A stretch of DNA of 7,253 nt, taken from the NCBI GenBank assembly GCA_002317305.1, contig DCIZ01000051.1, forward strand, positions 24,528 to 31,780. The letters run 5' to 3'. Every line of letters starts with the position of its first letter. The first letter of the stretch is position 1. The position numbers were made by a program, and so were the translations under genes. The stretch comes from Campylobacter sp. UBA1713. GTDB lineage: Bacteria; Campylobacterota; Campylobacteria; Campylobacterales; Campylobacteraceae. Shown piece after piece: positions 1-5,972 of the stretch. The notes beneath the pieces are model-generated. The model was not told the origin of the DNA, made no database searches, and saw only the letters and a program-made list of their open reading frames with translations.

Positions 1-89
1 AAATTCACAAAAAAGCAAATTTCAAAGATTCTACTCGCTCGCCAGGCAGGGGATTCTTCGCTTCGCTAACGCTCCGCTCAGAATGACGG
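1..89 (+). repeat. Right-end part of composite MITE-like repeat (copy 1)
   Basis: This is the right half of a composite repeat that is seen more completely at 151-373 and, inverted, at 4120-4316. Its 3' end (51-89) is the reverse complement of the CCGTCATTCTGAG...GAAGAATCC terminal motif. The stretch before it, with GATTCTACTCGCTC at 28-41, matches the interior of the other copies base for base over long runs. The left part lies outside the window. No coding capacity is credible; short ORFs across it are translations of the repeat. Confidence 0.75.
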
Positions 90-125
90 CTTCGCACTAC
101 TTTTTTCGCATTTGCAGAATCGTCA

Positions 126-145
126 AATTCGCAAAAAAGCGAATT
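126..145. other. Small hairpin between two repeat copies
   Basis: AATTCGC (126-132) pairs with GCGAATT (139-145) around a six-A loop. It lies in the short spacer between repeat copies 1 and 2. No U-tract follows, so it is not an obvious terminator. Its function is unknown. Confidence 0.4.
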
Positions 146-150
146 CCATG

Positions 151-373
151 CCGTCATTCTGAGGGAGGCGTAAGCCGACCGAAGAATCCCCTGAAATTTG
201 ATGGAGCAGAATCTAAAACAAGCGAAGTGCTCGGCGTTAGCCGATGTTTCTTTAAAACAAGCGAAGTGCTTTTTGCAAAGCAAAAATTTTCTTTAAATTT
301 ACGAAAAGTGAATTTTAAAGATTTTACTCGCTCAAAAGGCGGGATTTTTTGGTCGCTAAACGTTGATTTTGGC
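151..373 (+). repeat. Composite MITE-like repeat, near-complete copy 2
   Basis: The left terminal motif (151-190) begins CCGTCATTCTGAG and ends GACCGAAGAATCCC. The interior carries AAAACAAGCGAAGTGCT twice (215-231 and 254-270), a TTTTGC-AAA-GCAAAA hairpin (271-285) and TTTACTCGCTCAAAAGG. The right end (342-373) is a decayed inverted version of the left motif (GATTTTTTGGTCGCT where copy 3 has GATTCTTCGGTCGCT). The order of blocks is the same as in the reverse complement of 4120-4316. No transposase is encoded, so this is a non-autonomous or extragenic repeat. The direct repeat marks about 39 extra bases relative to copy 3. Confidence 0.75.
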
Positions 374-404
374 TTTTTTTAATAATTTTATCAAACCAAA
401 AACC

Positions 405-1079
405 TCACTGGACAAATTTGTAACCCACGCCACGGATGGATTTTATGTGTGTAGGGTTTTTGCCATCGTCGCCTATCTTGTTTCGTAGGCGTGAGACGAG
501 GACGTCTATGCTCTTTGAGCCAGTTTCTATGTTTATGGAGGTGGAATTTATGATGAGCTCTTCTCGGCTAATGGTGCCGCCCTCCATTAAGATGAGGTAG
601 CTAAGCACTTCGTATTCAGCTAGACTAAGCTCCAAAGCTTCGCCGTTTCGCAAGACCTCATGCCTAAATTCGTCCACTGTAAATTCTTTTTTTGTAGCCG
701 CTTTTTGCGCCTCTTCGGCGGCAACTCTTTTTAGCCGTCCTTTTATGCGAGCTAGTAGCTCCTGTGGGTCATATGGTTTTGGCATGTAGTCGTCAGCGCC
801 TAAGTCAAAGGCTTCTAGCTTGTCATTTAAGTCAGCACGAGCGCTTGAGATGATGATGGGAATTTGGCTTGTGAGGCGAATCTCTTTACACACCTCTAGC
901 CCGTCAAGTCCGGGCAATGTGAGGTCTAAGATGAGAAGGTCAAATTTGGTAAGTTTTAACTCGCTAATGCCTATAAACGGGTCTTCACAAACGCACACTT
1001 CATAGCCACTACACTGCAAAAAGTCTTGTAACAACTCGGCTAGCTCTAAGTCATCGTCTATAATCAAAATCTTCTCCAT
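405..1079 (-). CDS. OmpR/PhoB-family response regulator
   Basis: This 224-residue, two-domain transcription factor belongs to a two-component system. The N-terminal receiver (about residues 1-118) has the acidic pocket D8-D9-D10, phospho-acceptor D52 in LLILDLTLPGLDG, S79 at the switch Ser/Thr position, Y98 as switch aromatic and K101 in MPKPYDP. After a short Ala/Lys-rich linker, residues about 133-224 form a winged-helix DNA-binding domain ending in KSIRGVGYKFVQ, typical of the family. The ATG is supported by AGGAG (minus strand, 1086-1090) six bases upstream. No sensor kinase is adjacent: downstream are about 400 bases of repeats and upstream is divergent pckA, so the cognate kinase is unknown. 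Several Campylobacter regulators share this architecture, so no symbol is given. A role in controlling pckA would be only a guess from the divergent arrangement. Confidence 0.93.
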   Translation of the reverse strand: MEKILIIDDDLELAELLQDFLQCSGYEVCVCEDPFIGISELKLTKFDLLILDLTLPGLDGLEVCKEIRLTSQIPIIISSARADLNDKLEAFDLGADDYMPKPYDPQELLARIKGRLKRVAAEEAQKAATKKEFTVDEFRHEVLRNGEALELSLAEYEVLSYLILMEGGTISREELIINSTSINIETGSKSIDVLVSRLRNKIGDDGKNPTHIKSIRGVGYKFVQ

Positions 1080-1107
1080 CTTCGACTCCTGAAATTTTTT
1101 GTTTCGT

Positions 1108-1116
1108 ATTATGATA
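1108..1116 (-). promoter_or_regulatory. Candidate -10 region for the response regulator
   Basis: The minus strand reads TATCATAAT here, giving TATCAT or CATAAT as a -10-like hexamer about 30 bases before the ATG. No convincing -35 is present, which is usual for sigma-70 promoters in this group. The assignment rests on position and sequence only. Confidence 0.35.
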
Positions 1117-1184
1117 CTTTAAAACCGCTTAAAAGTAGATTATTTCATAAAGAATCTAAATTTAGTTAAATTAAAAGTAAAAAA

Positions 1185-1193
1185 TGTTACAAT
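1185..1193 (+). promoter_or_regulatory. Extended -10 promoter of pckA
   Basis: TGTTACAAT contains the extended element TGn followed by TACAAT, one base off the TATAAT consensus. It is preceded by an A/T-rich stretch (1145-1184) in place of a defined -35, as in Campylobacter housekeeping promoters. Transcription would start near 1200, leaving a leader of about 25 bases that contains the AAAGGA ribosome binding site. The in-frame ATG at 1184 lies in this promoter and so cannot be the start. Confidence 0.6.
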
Positions 1194-1213
1194 GCATTAA
1201 AACAAATTTTATT

Positions 1214-1219
1214 AAAGGA
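1214..1219 (+). promoter_or_regulatory. Ribosome binding site fixing the pckA start
   Basis: AAAGGA lies six bases before ATG 1226. It decides between this start and the in-frame ATG at 1184, which lacks a ribosome binding site and overlaps the promoter. Confidence 0.8.
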
Positions 1220-1225
1220 TTTTTT

Positions 1226-2782
1226 ATGAGACTAGATTTGCAAAATGTTGGTGAGATCTACCACAATCTTAGCTACGATGAGCTTTACAAACACGAAGTC
1301 GCCAACGGCGAAGGCGCCACCACCGCCAACGGCACGTTTGCCGTAGACACGGGCATCTTCACTGGACGAAGCCCAAAAGACAAATACTTCGTAAAAGCCG
1401 ACCCCAGCCAAAAATTCATCTCGTGGGGCAAGATAAACCAGCCCATCAGCAAAGAGACCTTTGACAAACTGCTAGCCAAAGCCAAAAAACAGCTTAGCGG
1501 CAAAAACATCTACGTCCAAGACGCTTTTTGTGGCGCTAGCGAGAGCTCAAGGCGTGCGGTTCGTTTCATAACAGAAGTTGCGTGGCAAGCACACTTTGTA
1601 AAAAACATGTTCATTCGCCCAAGCGACTCAGAGCTAGCAAATTTCACGCCAGACTTTGTCGTCTACAACGCTTGCAAATGCGTAAACGAAGACTACAAAG
1701 CAGACGGGCTAAATTCAGAGGTCTTTGTCATCTTTGACGTGGAAAATTGTGTAGCAGTCATCGGCGGCACGTGGTACGGCGGCGAGATGAAAAAAGGGAT
1801 ATTCTCCATGATGAACTACTGGCTACCTTTGCAAAACAAGATGGCGATGCACTGCTCGGCAAACGTAGGCAAAGATGGCGATGTGGCTTTGTTTTTTGGG
1901 CTTAGTGGCACGGGCAAAACCACACTTTCAACAGACCCGCACCGCGCTTTGATAGGCGATGATGAGCACGGCTGGGACGACGAAGGCGTCTTTAACTTTG
2001 AAGGCGGGTGTTATGCTAAAACCATAAATTTAAGTGCTGAAAATGAGCCTGAAATTTACGGCGCCATAAAACGCAACGCGCTTTTGGAAAATGTCGTTTT
2101 ACGTTCAGACTCTAGCGTGGATTATGACGATGGTTCAAAGACCGAAAACACACGAGTTAGCTACCCAATAGAGCACATAGCAAACCACAAAAGCGACCTA
2201 AAAGCAGGACATCCGAACAACATCATCTTTTTAACCGCAGACGCATTTGGCGTTTTGCCGCCTGTTAGCAAACTCAGCAAAGAGCAAGCGGCTTACTACT
2301 TTTTGAGTGGTTACACGGCAAAAGTTGCAGGCACGGAACGCGGAATCACTGAGCCTGTGGCGACTTTTAGCGCTTGTTTTGGCGAGCCTTTCATGCCTCT
2401 TCATCCATCTGTCTACGCAAAACTTCTCATGGAAAAGATCGAAAAACACAAAGTAAATGTCTACCTTGTAAATACTGGCTGGTGCGGTGGGGCTTATGGC
2501 ACGGGCAAACGCATGAGCATCAAAGCAACTCGCGCTTGCATAAACGCCATACTAGACGGCAACATCACAAAGTGCGAATTTGAGGAGTTTGACAAATTTG
2601 GTTTGGCGATTCCAAAAGAGCTTTCTGGCGTGGAGACGCACCTACTGAATCCGCAAAACGCATGGGCGGACAAAGATGCATTTAAGGCACAAAGAGACAG
2701 ACTAGCAGGCATGTTTGTAGAGAATTTCAAACGCTACGGCAAAGAGGGCGAAGAGTTCGCAAAAGTCGGACCAAAAGCGTAA
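1226..2782 (+). CDS. pckA: Phosphoenolpyruvate carboxykinase (ATP)
   Basis: This cytoplasmic enzyme converts oxaloacetate and ATP to PEP, ADP and CO2, the entry to gluconeogenesis from TCA intermediates. The 518 residues are close to the usual 520-540 for the ATP-type family. Visible signatures are the substrate-binding FTGRSPKDK (R48), [12 protein letters not shown] with the conserved lysine pair, the P-loop GLSGTGKTT (225-233, K231) and the metal/kinase-2 motif [13 protein letters not shown] (D245, D246). The nucleotide and substrate sites therefore look intact. It starts at ATG 1226, six bases after AAAGGA. The gene is divergent from the response regulator. It ends only 15 bases before the start of the first CAP lipoprotein, in the same frame and with no hairpin between, so readthrough is plausible. 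Confidence 0.98.
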   Translation: MRLDLQNVGEIYHNLSYDELYKHEVANGEGATTANGTFAVDTGIFTGRSPKDKYFVKADPSQKFISWGKINQPISKETFDKLLAKAKKQLSGKNIYVQDAFCGASESSRRAVRFITEVAWQAHFVKNMFIRPSDSELANFTPDFVVYNACKCVNEDYKADGLNSEVFVIFDVENCVAVIGGTWYGGEMKKGIFSMMNYWLPLQNKMAMHCSANVGKDGDVALFFGLSGTGKTTLSTDPHRALIGDDEHGWDDEGVFNFEGGCYAKTINLSAENEPEIYGAIKRNALLENVVLRSDSSVDYDDGSKTENTRVSYPIEHIANHKSDLKAGHPNNIIFLTADAFGVLPPVSKLSKEQAAYYFLSGYTAKVAGTERGITEPVATFSACFGEPFMPLHPSVYAKLLMEKIEKHKVNVYLVNTGWCGGAYGTGKRMSIKATRACINAILDGNITKCEFEEFDKFGLAIPKELSGVETHLLNPQNAWADKDAFKAQRDRLAGMFVENFKRYGKEGEEFAKVGPKA

Positions 2783-2785
2783 AGT

Positions 2786-2790
2786 GAGGG
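2786..2790 (+). promoter_or_regulatory. Ribosome binding site favouring the TTG start at 2798
   Basis: GAGGG ends seven bases before TTG 2798 but only one base before the in-frame GTG 2792. Normal spacing favours TTG. Confidence 0.5.
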
Positions 2791-2797
2791 CGTGAAT

Positions 2798-4042
2798 TTG
2801 AAGCTACTTTCGAACATTTTTTTTACGGGTGTTTTTTTTGTGATGGCGGCTTTTTTGGCAGGTTGTGCCAACATGCAAGGCGGCATGGGTAGTGGCGGTG
2901 GCGGTGGCAGTGGCGACCCTTCAAAAGAGCTGGCACTCAAAACGCTAAACGAAATTCGTGTTAGCGAGGGTTTGCAGCCTTTTGCCTACAACTCAAATTT
3001 GGAGTGTTCAGCACTTGCACACGCGGCTTACATAGTCAAAAACAGCGTGGTTTCGCATGACGAGTTAGCGGGCAAGCTAGGATTTACGGGCAAAACACCG
3101 ACAGACAGAGGCAACGTGTGTGGCTACAAAAGCACGGTTTTTGAGAATTTGACCTTTGACTCAAAGGACATGCAAGACGCGCTGGAGGGCTTACTAAGCG
3201 CCATCTATCACCGTTTCACATTTCTCACGCCACGCATAAACGAGATAGGAGTCGGGACTTATGACGATGGCAGACAGCGCGGTTTTGTCTTTAACATGGG
3301 AAATTCAAAACTAGACGAATTTTGTCGTGAGGGCAAAAGTCTAGCTTCGGGCGTGAGTGTTTATGGTTTTTGTGAAAACAAAACGCTATCTTTGAGTAAA
3401 GAAATTTATGACAAGATGTTAAATTTGAGTGAGACAAGATTCGTGCTTTACCCGCACAAAACGCCTTCGGCGGTGCTGTTTAGTGGCGAGATTCCAGACC
3501 CATATCCAACGTGTAAGGTAACGGCAAATCCTTTGAGTGTGGAGTTTGTGGACGAGGATGTGAAGATGTTGAGTTTTCGGCTTTTTGATGCAAAAGGGCG
3601 GGAGCGGACAGACACAAAGATTCTTAGTAAAACAACAGACCACAACAAAAAGCTAACAGCACGGCAGTTTGCGCTGTTTAGTCGCGAGGTTTTTGACTTT
3701 GGTGCAAAGTATAAGGCGAGTTTTGTATATATGGGTTCTGACGGGCAAAAGCGTGAGATAGAGTGGAATTTTGAGACGATGCGACCGAGTGGCAAATATT
3801 TTGTCGTGCATGGTGGTGAAAAGCTTCAGCTAAAAGTGGGCGAGAGTTACACCATCTTTTTAAAACCACGCAACTGCAACGACCTCATGGGTTCGTTTAG
3901 TGTGCGATATGCGGGCAAAAAGGCGGACGTTACGAGCAACGGCACAAACACCATTCGTGTCAAATTTAACGAAGATTCGGCTAACAAGCTTGAGATAACT
4001 TTTTCTAACGGAAAGAAAATTTGGGTAGAGAAAGAGAAGTAA
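2798..4042 (+). CDS. CAP-domain (SCP/YkwD-like) lipoprotein 1
   Basis: This is a predicted secreted lipoprotein of 414 residues from TTG 2798 (416 from GTG 2792). A hydrophobic signal peptide ends in the lipobox LAGC with C23 as lipidated residue; Ala at +2 gives no inner-membrane retention signal by the E. coli rule. A glycine/serine linker (about 28-39) follows, then a CAP domain (about 46-165) with LNEIR, SH (H87), FENL (E116, like the family's GEN motif), YHR (H138) and NEIGVG (E149). The putative metal-binding His/Glu cluster is thus kept. The C-terminal half (about 190-414) is a beta-rich-looking module I do not recognise. Cysteines 70, 108, 176, 192, 239 and 360 are all shared with the paralogue at 4537-5742 and may form disulfides. 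The family has diverse or unknown roles, so substrate and function are undefined. It probably shares the pckA transcript. Confidence 0.88.
   Translation: MKLLSNIFFTGVFFVMAAFLAGCANMQGGMGSGGGGGSGDPSKELALKTLNEIRVSEGLQPFAYNSNLECSALAHAAYIVKNSVVSHDELAGKLGFTGKTPTDRGNVCGYKSTVFENLTFDSKDMQDALEGLLSAIYHRFTFLTPRINEIGVGTYDDGRQRGFVFNMGNSKLDEFCREGKSLASGVSVYGFCENKTLSLSKEIYDKMLNLSETRFVLYPHKTPSAVLFSGEIPDPYPTCKVTANPLSVEFVDEDVKMLSFRLFDAKGRERTDTKILSKTTDHNKKLTARQFALFSREVFDFGAKYKASFVYMGSDGQKREIEWNFETMRPSGKYFVVHGGEKLQLKVGESYTIFLKPRNCNDLMGSFSVRYAGKKADVTSNGTNTIRVKFNEDSANKLEITFSNGKKIWVEKEK
2891..2914 (+). repeat. Four tandem RGTGGC hexamers inside lipoprotein 1
   Basis: AGTGGC, GGTGGC, GGTGGC and AGTGGC follow directly and encode the SGGGGGSG linker just after the lipidated cysteine. 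Gain or loss of a hexamer would keep the frame and change linker length. The paralogue has no such linker. Confidence 0.7.
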
Positions 4043-4119
4043 AAAGCGTAGGGCGTGCGGTGTGTGCGGAGGTTGCATGCAAGGGAATAGAATCGTAAAA
4101 TGCGAAAAAGGCGGTGCAA
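4043..4119. other. Spacer after lipoprotein 1
   Basis: No gene is seen. It contains GTGCGG-type words (4055-4070), also found just after lipoprotein 2, and the 10-bp palindrome TTGCATGCAA (4073-4082). No clear rho-independent terminator is present. Confidence 0.4.
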
Positions 4120-4316
4120 CGCCGTCATTCTGAGGGAGCGAAGCGACCGAAGAATCTCCTGCCTTTTGAGCGAGTAGAATCTTTTAAATTTGCTTTTTCG
4201 TAAATTTAAAGAAACATTTTTGCTTTGCAAAAAGCACTTCGCTTGTTTTGTAGATTCTACTAACTTAAATTTTATGAGATTCTTCGGTCGGCTTTGCTTT
4301 CTTGCAAATGATGGCG
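4120..4316 (-). repeat. Composite MITE-like repeat, complete inverted copy 3
   Basis: This is the best-preserved copy, about 197 bp. The left end (4120-4157) runs CGCCGTCATTCTGAG...GACCGAAGAATC. The right end (4277-4316) is its imperfect inverted repeat, starting CGCCATCATT when read on the minus strand and ending in the same GACCGAAGAATCTC. The interior (4160-4260) is the reverse complement of the interior of copy 2, including the TTTTGC-TTT-GCAAAA hairpin and GAGCGAGTAGAATC. No target duplication is obvious at the flanks and no transposase is encoded. It separates the two CAP lipoprotein genes. Confidence 0.8.
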
Positions 4317-4328
4317 TAGAATTTACTT

Positions 4329-4344
4329 TTTGTAAATTTACAAA
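4329..4344. promoter_or_regulatory. Perfect 16-bp palindrome, possible operator
   Basis: TTTGTAAATTTACAAA is its own reverse complement. It lies just outside repeat copy 3 and about 50 bases upstream of the possible -10 of the small ORF/lipoprotein 2 unit. AT-rich words like this are common in the genome's spacers, so the operator reading is tentative. Confidence 0.35.
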
Positions 4345-4374
4345 TTTGTCTTTCGCATTTTGCATTTTTTTTGT

Positions 4375-4401
4375 AATGGCATAAATTTGCCATTTTATAG
4401 G
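4375..4401 (+). promoter_or_regulatory. Inverted repeat beside a candidate -10
   Basis: AATGGCA (4375-4381) and TGCCATT (4388-4394) form a dyad with a six-base centre, followed at once by TATAGG (4396-4401), a possible -10. Transcription would begin near 4408, about 20 bases before ATG 4427. The dyad could be an operator over the promoter or a small terminator hairpin for upstream transcripts. Confidence 0.4.
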
Positions 4402-4426
4402 GAAAAATATTTTGAAAGGATATTTT

Positions 4427-4540
4427 ATGTTTGTAAAACGTGGTTTTTACGTGGCGTTAAGTGCGTTTAAATTTAGTAAAAATGAGCTTTGGAGTTCGCG
4501 CAAAGAGTGGAAAACAGTCGGACAAAAGGTGCGAAATTGA
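4427..4540 (+). CDS. Small ORF (37 aa) coupled to lipoprotein 2
   Basis: This small reading frame encodes a 37-residue basic peptide beginning MFVKRGFYVALSAF, with two tryptophans (W22, W28) and no signal peptide or membrane segment. AAAGGA (4415-4420) lies six bases before the ATG, the same arrangement as in pckA and close to that of hypB, making it one of the better translation starts in the window. Its TGA (4538-4540) overlaps the TTG (4537-4539) of the downstream lipoprotein as TTGA, the classic layout for translational coupling. It may be a leader ORF that delivers ribosomes to a weak TTG start, a real small protein, or a remnant: part of its DNA resembles the 3' end of pckA. I recognise no homologue. 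Confidence 0.5.
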   Translation: MFVKRGFYVALSAFKFSKNELWSSRKEWKTVGQKVRN

Positions 4541-5742
4541 AACCGCTCTCTTATATTTTTTTACTAGTTTTTTTGTTTTTTGCTACTGGTTGTTCGGTCG
4601 GAAAGTCGTTTCAGAATCTCAACGAAATTCGGCAAAAAGAGGGTTTAAAACCGCTCACTTACAACATAAATTTGGAGTGTTCGTCTTTGGCTCACGCTGC
4701 CTACATAGTCAAGAATCTCGCCATTTCGCATGAGCAAAGTCCGGACGGTGTAGGTTTTACGGGCAAAACGCCGACAGACAGAGGCAGTGCTTGTGGCTAC
4801 CACAGCCCGGTTTTGGAGAATTTGACGTTTAACGCAAAAGACCTTCAAGATGCGTTTGACGGACTTATGGGTGCTATTTATCACCGTTTTACCTTTTTGA
4901 ATCCGCGTGTAGATGAGATAGGCATCGGCGTGCATCAAGGCAAACAGCGTGGCTACGTCTTTAACCTTGGTAACTCAAAAGTCGAGACGTTTTGTAAGCG
5001 AAACAAGGGCGTTTATTTTGGTAGCACAGGTTTTAGCGGTTTGCGGTTTTATGGTTTTTGTAAAAACAAATCTCTCTCGCTTAGCAAAGAGGCTTATGAC
5101 CAAACTAGACGGCTTACGAGCGCCAAATTTGTCATCTACCCGCACAGAACGCCATCGGCTATATCGTTTAACGGCGAAGTGCCAGACCCGTTTCCTACGT
5201 GTAAGATCACGTCAAATCCTGTTAGTATAGAATTTGTGGACGACAGCGTTAAGATGGTTAGCTTTAAAATTTTTGATGAGCGTGGCAGGGAGCTGACAAA
5301 CACGAAAATTTTGACTTATGAGAGCGACCCAAATCAGCTACTTAACAGCCGTCAGTTTGCGCTTTTTAGCGCGGAGGTTTTTGACTTTGATTCTAAGTAT
5401 AATGTAGCTTTTGTTTACGATGATGTAGACGGCAAACGCTACAAAGTTTCGTGGAATTTTCGCACCGTTAAGCCAAAGGGCAAATATTTTGTAGTGCATG
5501 GTGGCGAGCGTTTGAAGCTAAAACGAGACGTGCTTTACACCATCTTTTTAAAGCCGGACGACTGCAACGACCTCGCTGGTGGGTATAGCATGAGGCGAGC
5601 TGACGCAAAGACCGACCGAAAGAAGCCTTTTTCTAGAATGTCAAATGCAAACACAATAGAAGTCAAACTAAACGCCTACTCGGCAAAGGAGTATGTGGTT
5701 ACTTTTACAAATGGTAAAAAGGTGTTTGTGGAAATGGAGTAG
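4537..5742 (+). CDS. CAP-domain (SCP/YkwD-like) lipoprotein 2
   Basis: This 401-residue paralogue of the protein at 2798-4042 is roughly 60% identical by eye and collinear almost end to end. From TTG 4537 the signal peptide (MKPLSYIFLL...) aligns with that of paralogue 1 (MKLLSNIFF...) and ends in ATGC with C19 as lipidated residue. AAAGG (4525-4529) is seven bases upstream. An in-frame TTG at 4489 would add 16 polar residues and has no ribosome binding site. The CAP domain keeps LNEIR, SH (H65), LENL (E94), YHR (H116) and DEIGIG. Cysteines 48, 86, 153, 175, 222 and 343 match the six of paralogue 1. The Gly/Ser linker is absent. Conserved C-terminal blocks include LYPH/IYPH-[KR]TPSA, RQFALFS, GKYFVVHGGE and YTIFLKP. 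It is probably anchored in the outer membrane or at the periplasmic face; its role is unknown. Confidence 0.87.
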   Translation: MKPLSYIFLLVFLFFATGCSVGKSFQNLNEIRQKEGLKPLTYNINLECSSLAHAAYIVKNLAISHEQSPDGVGFTGKTPTDRGSACGYHSPVLENLTFNAKDLQDAFDGLMGAIYHRFTFLNPRVDEIGIGVHQGKQRGYVFNLGNSKVETFCKRNKGVYFGSTGFSGLRFYGFCKNKSLSLSKEAYDQTRRLTSAKFVIYPHRTPSAISFNGEVPDPFPTCKITSNPVSIEFVDDSVKMVSFKIFDERGRELTNTKILTYESDPNQLLNSRQFALFSAEVFDFDSKYNVAFVYDDVDGKRYKVSWNFRTVKPKGKYFVVHGGERLKLKRDVLYTIFLKPDDCNDLAGGYSMRRADAKTDRKKPFSRMSNANTIEVKLNAYSAKEYVVTFTNGKKVFVEME

Positions 5743-5972
5743 ATGCGGAGTGCGTTCGGAATGCGGAGTTCAGATTGCAGATTGTGGAATGCGGAAATTT
5801 GCGATTCTCAAGAATTGTCAAATTTACGAAAAAACAAATTTCAACAAATTCCGTTTTTCTGTTCTCTGCATTCTGTTTTCAAAAATGGGGTCGCAGAGGC
5901 AAAGCTCCCGTCCCACCGTTTCGTAAATTTGACTAAAGTATTTTTTCAAAATAAACATAAAAGGATATAAAT
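5743..5972. other. Spacer between lipoprotein 2 and hypB
   Basis: No gene is seen. The first 55 bases carry three ATGCGGA words (5743, 5761, 5789) and a tandem CAGATTG pair (5771-5784), a degenerate low-complexity repeat. The rest is AT-rich. No clear terminator or convincing promoter was found. A TTGACT at 5929 is too close to the hypB ribosome binding site to serve as a -35. Confidence 0.5.
5961..5965 (+). promoter_or_regulatory. Ribosome binding site of hypB
   Basis: AAGGA ends seven bases before ATG 5973 and fixes the start that yields the N-terminal MCKDCGC nickel motif. Confidence 0.75.

Noticed and set aside
1..373. CRISPR-like repeat array
   Set aside because: Repeats are inverted, unevenly spaced and of unequal length, with no cas genes; they fit a MITE-like element.
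5..382. Overlapping ORFs of 92-99 aa on both strands, with peptides like RHSERSVSEAKNP
   Set aside because: They are translations of the extragenic repeat, without ribosome binding sites or coding character.
1184..1225. Longer pckA start at ATG 1184
   Set aside because: This ATG overlaps the promoter -10 and lacks a ribosome binding site; ATG 1226 has AAAGGA at ideal spacing.
3847..4365. 172-aa ORF on the minus strand
   Set aside because: It runs antisense to the conserved end of lipoprotein 1 and through the repeat copy. Nothing in it resembles a protein family.
4489..4536. N-terminal extension of lipoprotein 2 from TTG 4489
   Set aside because: It would put 16 polar residues before the signal peptide; the alignment with paralogue 1 begins at TTG 4537.
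5929..5957. TTGACT plus TAAACA as a hypB promoter
   Set aside because: Transcription would start inside or after the ribosome binding site, so the pair is probably chance.
5693..5970. Two ORFs of 75-77 aa before hypB
   Set aside because: They start within or right at the end of lipoprotein 2 and cover low-complexity spacer, with no ribosome binding site.
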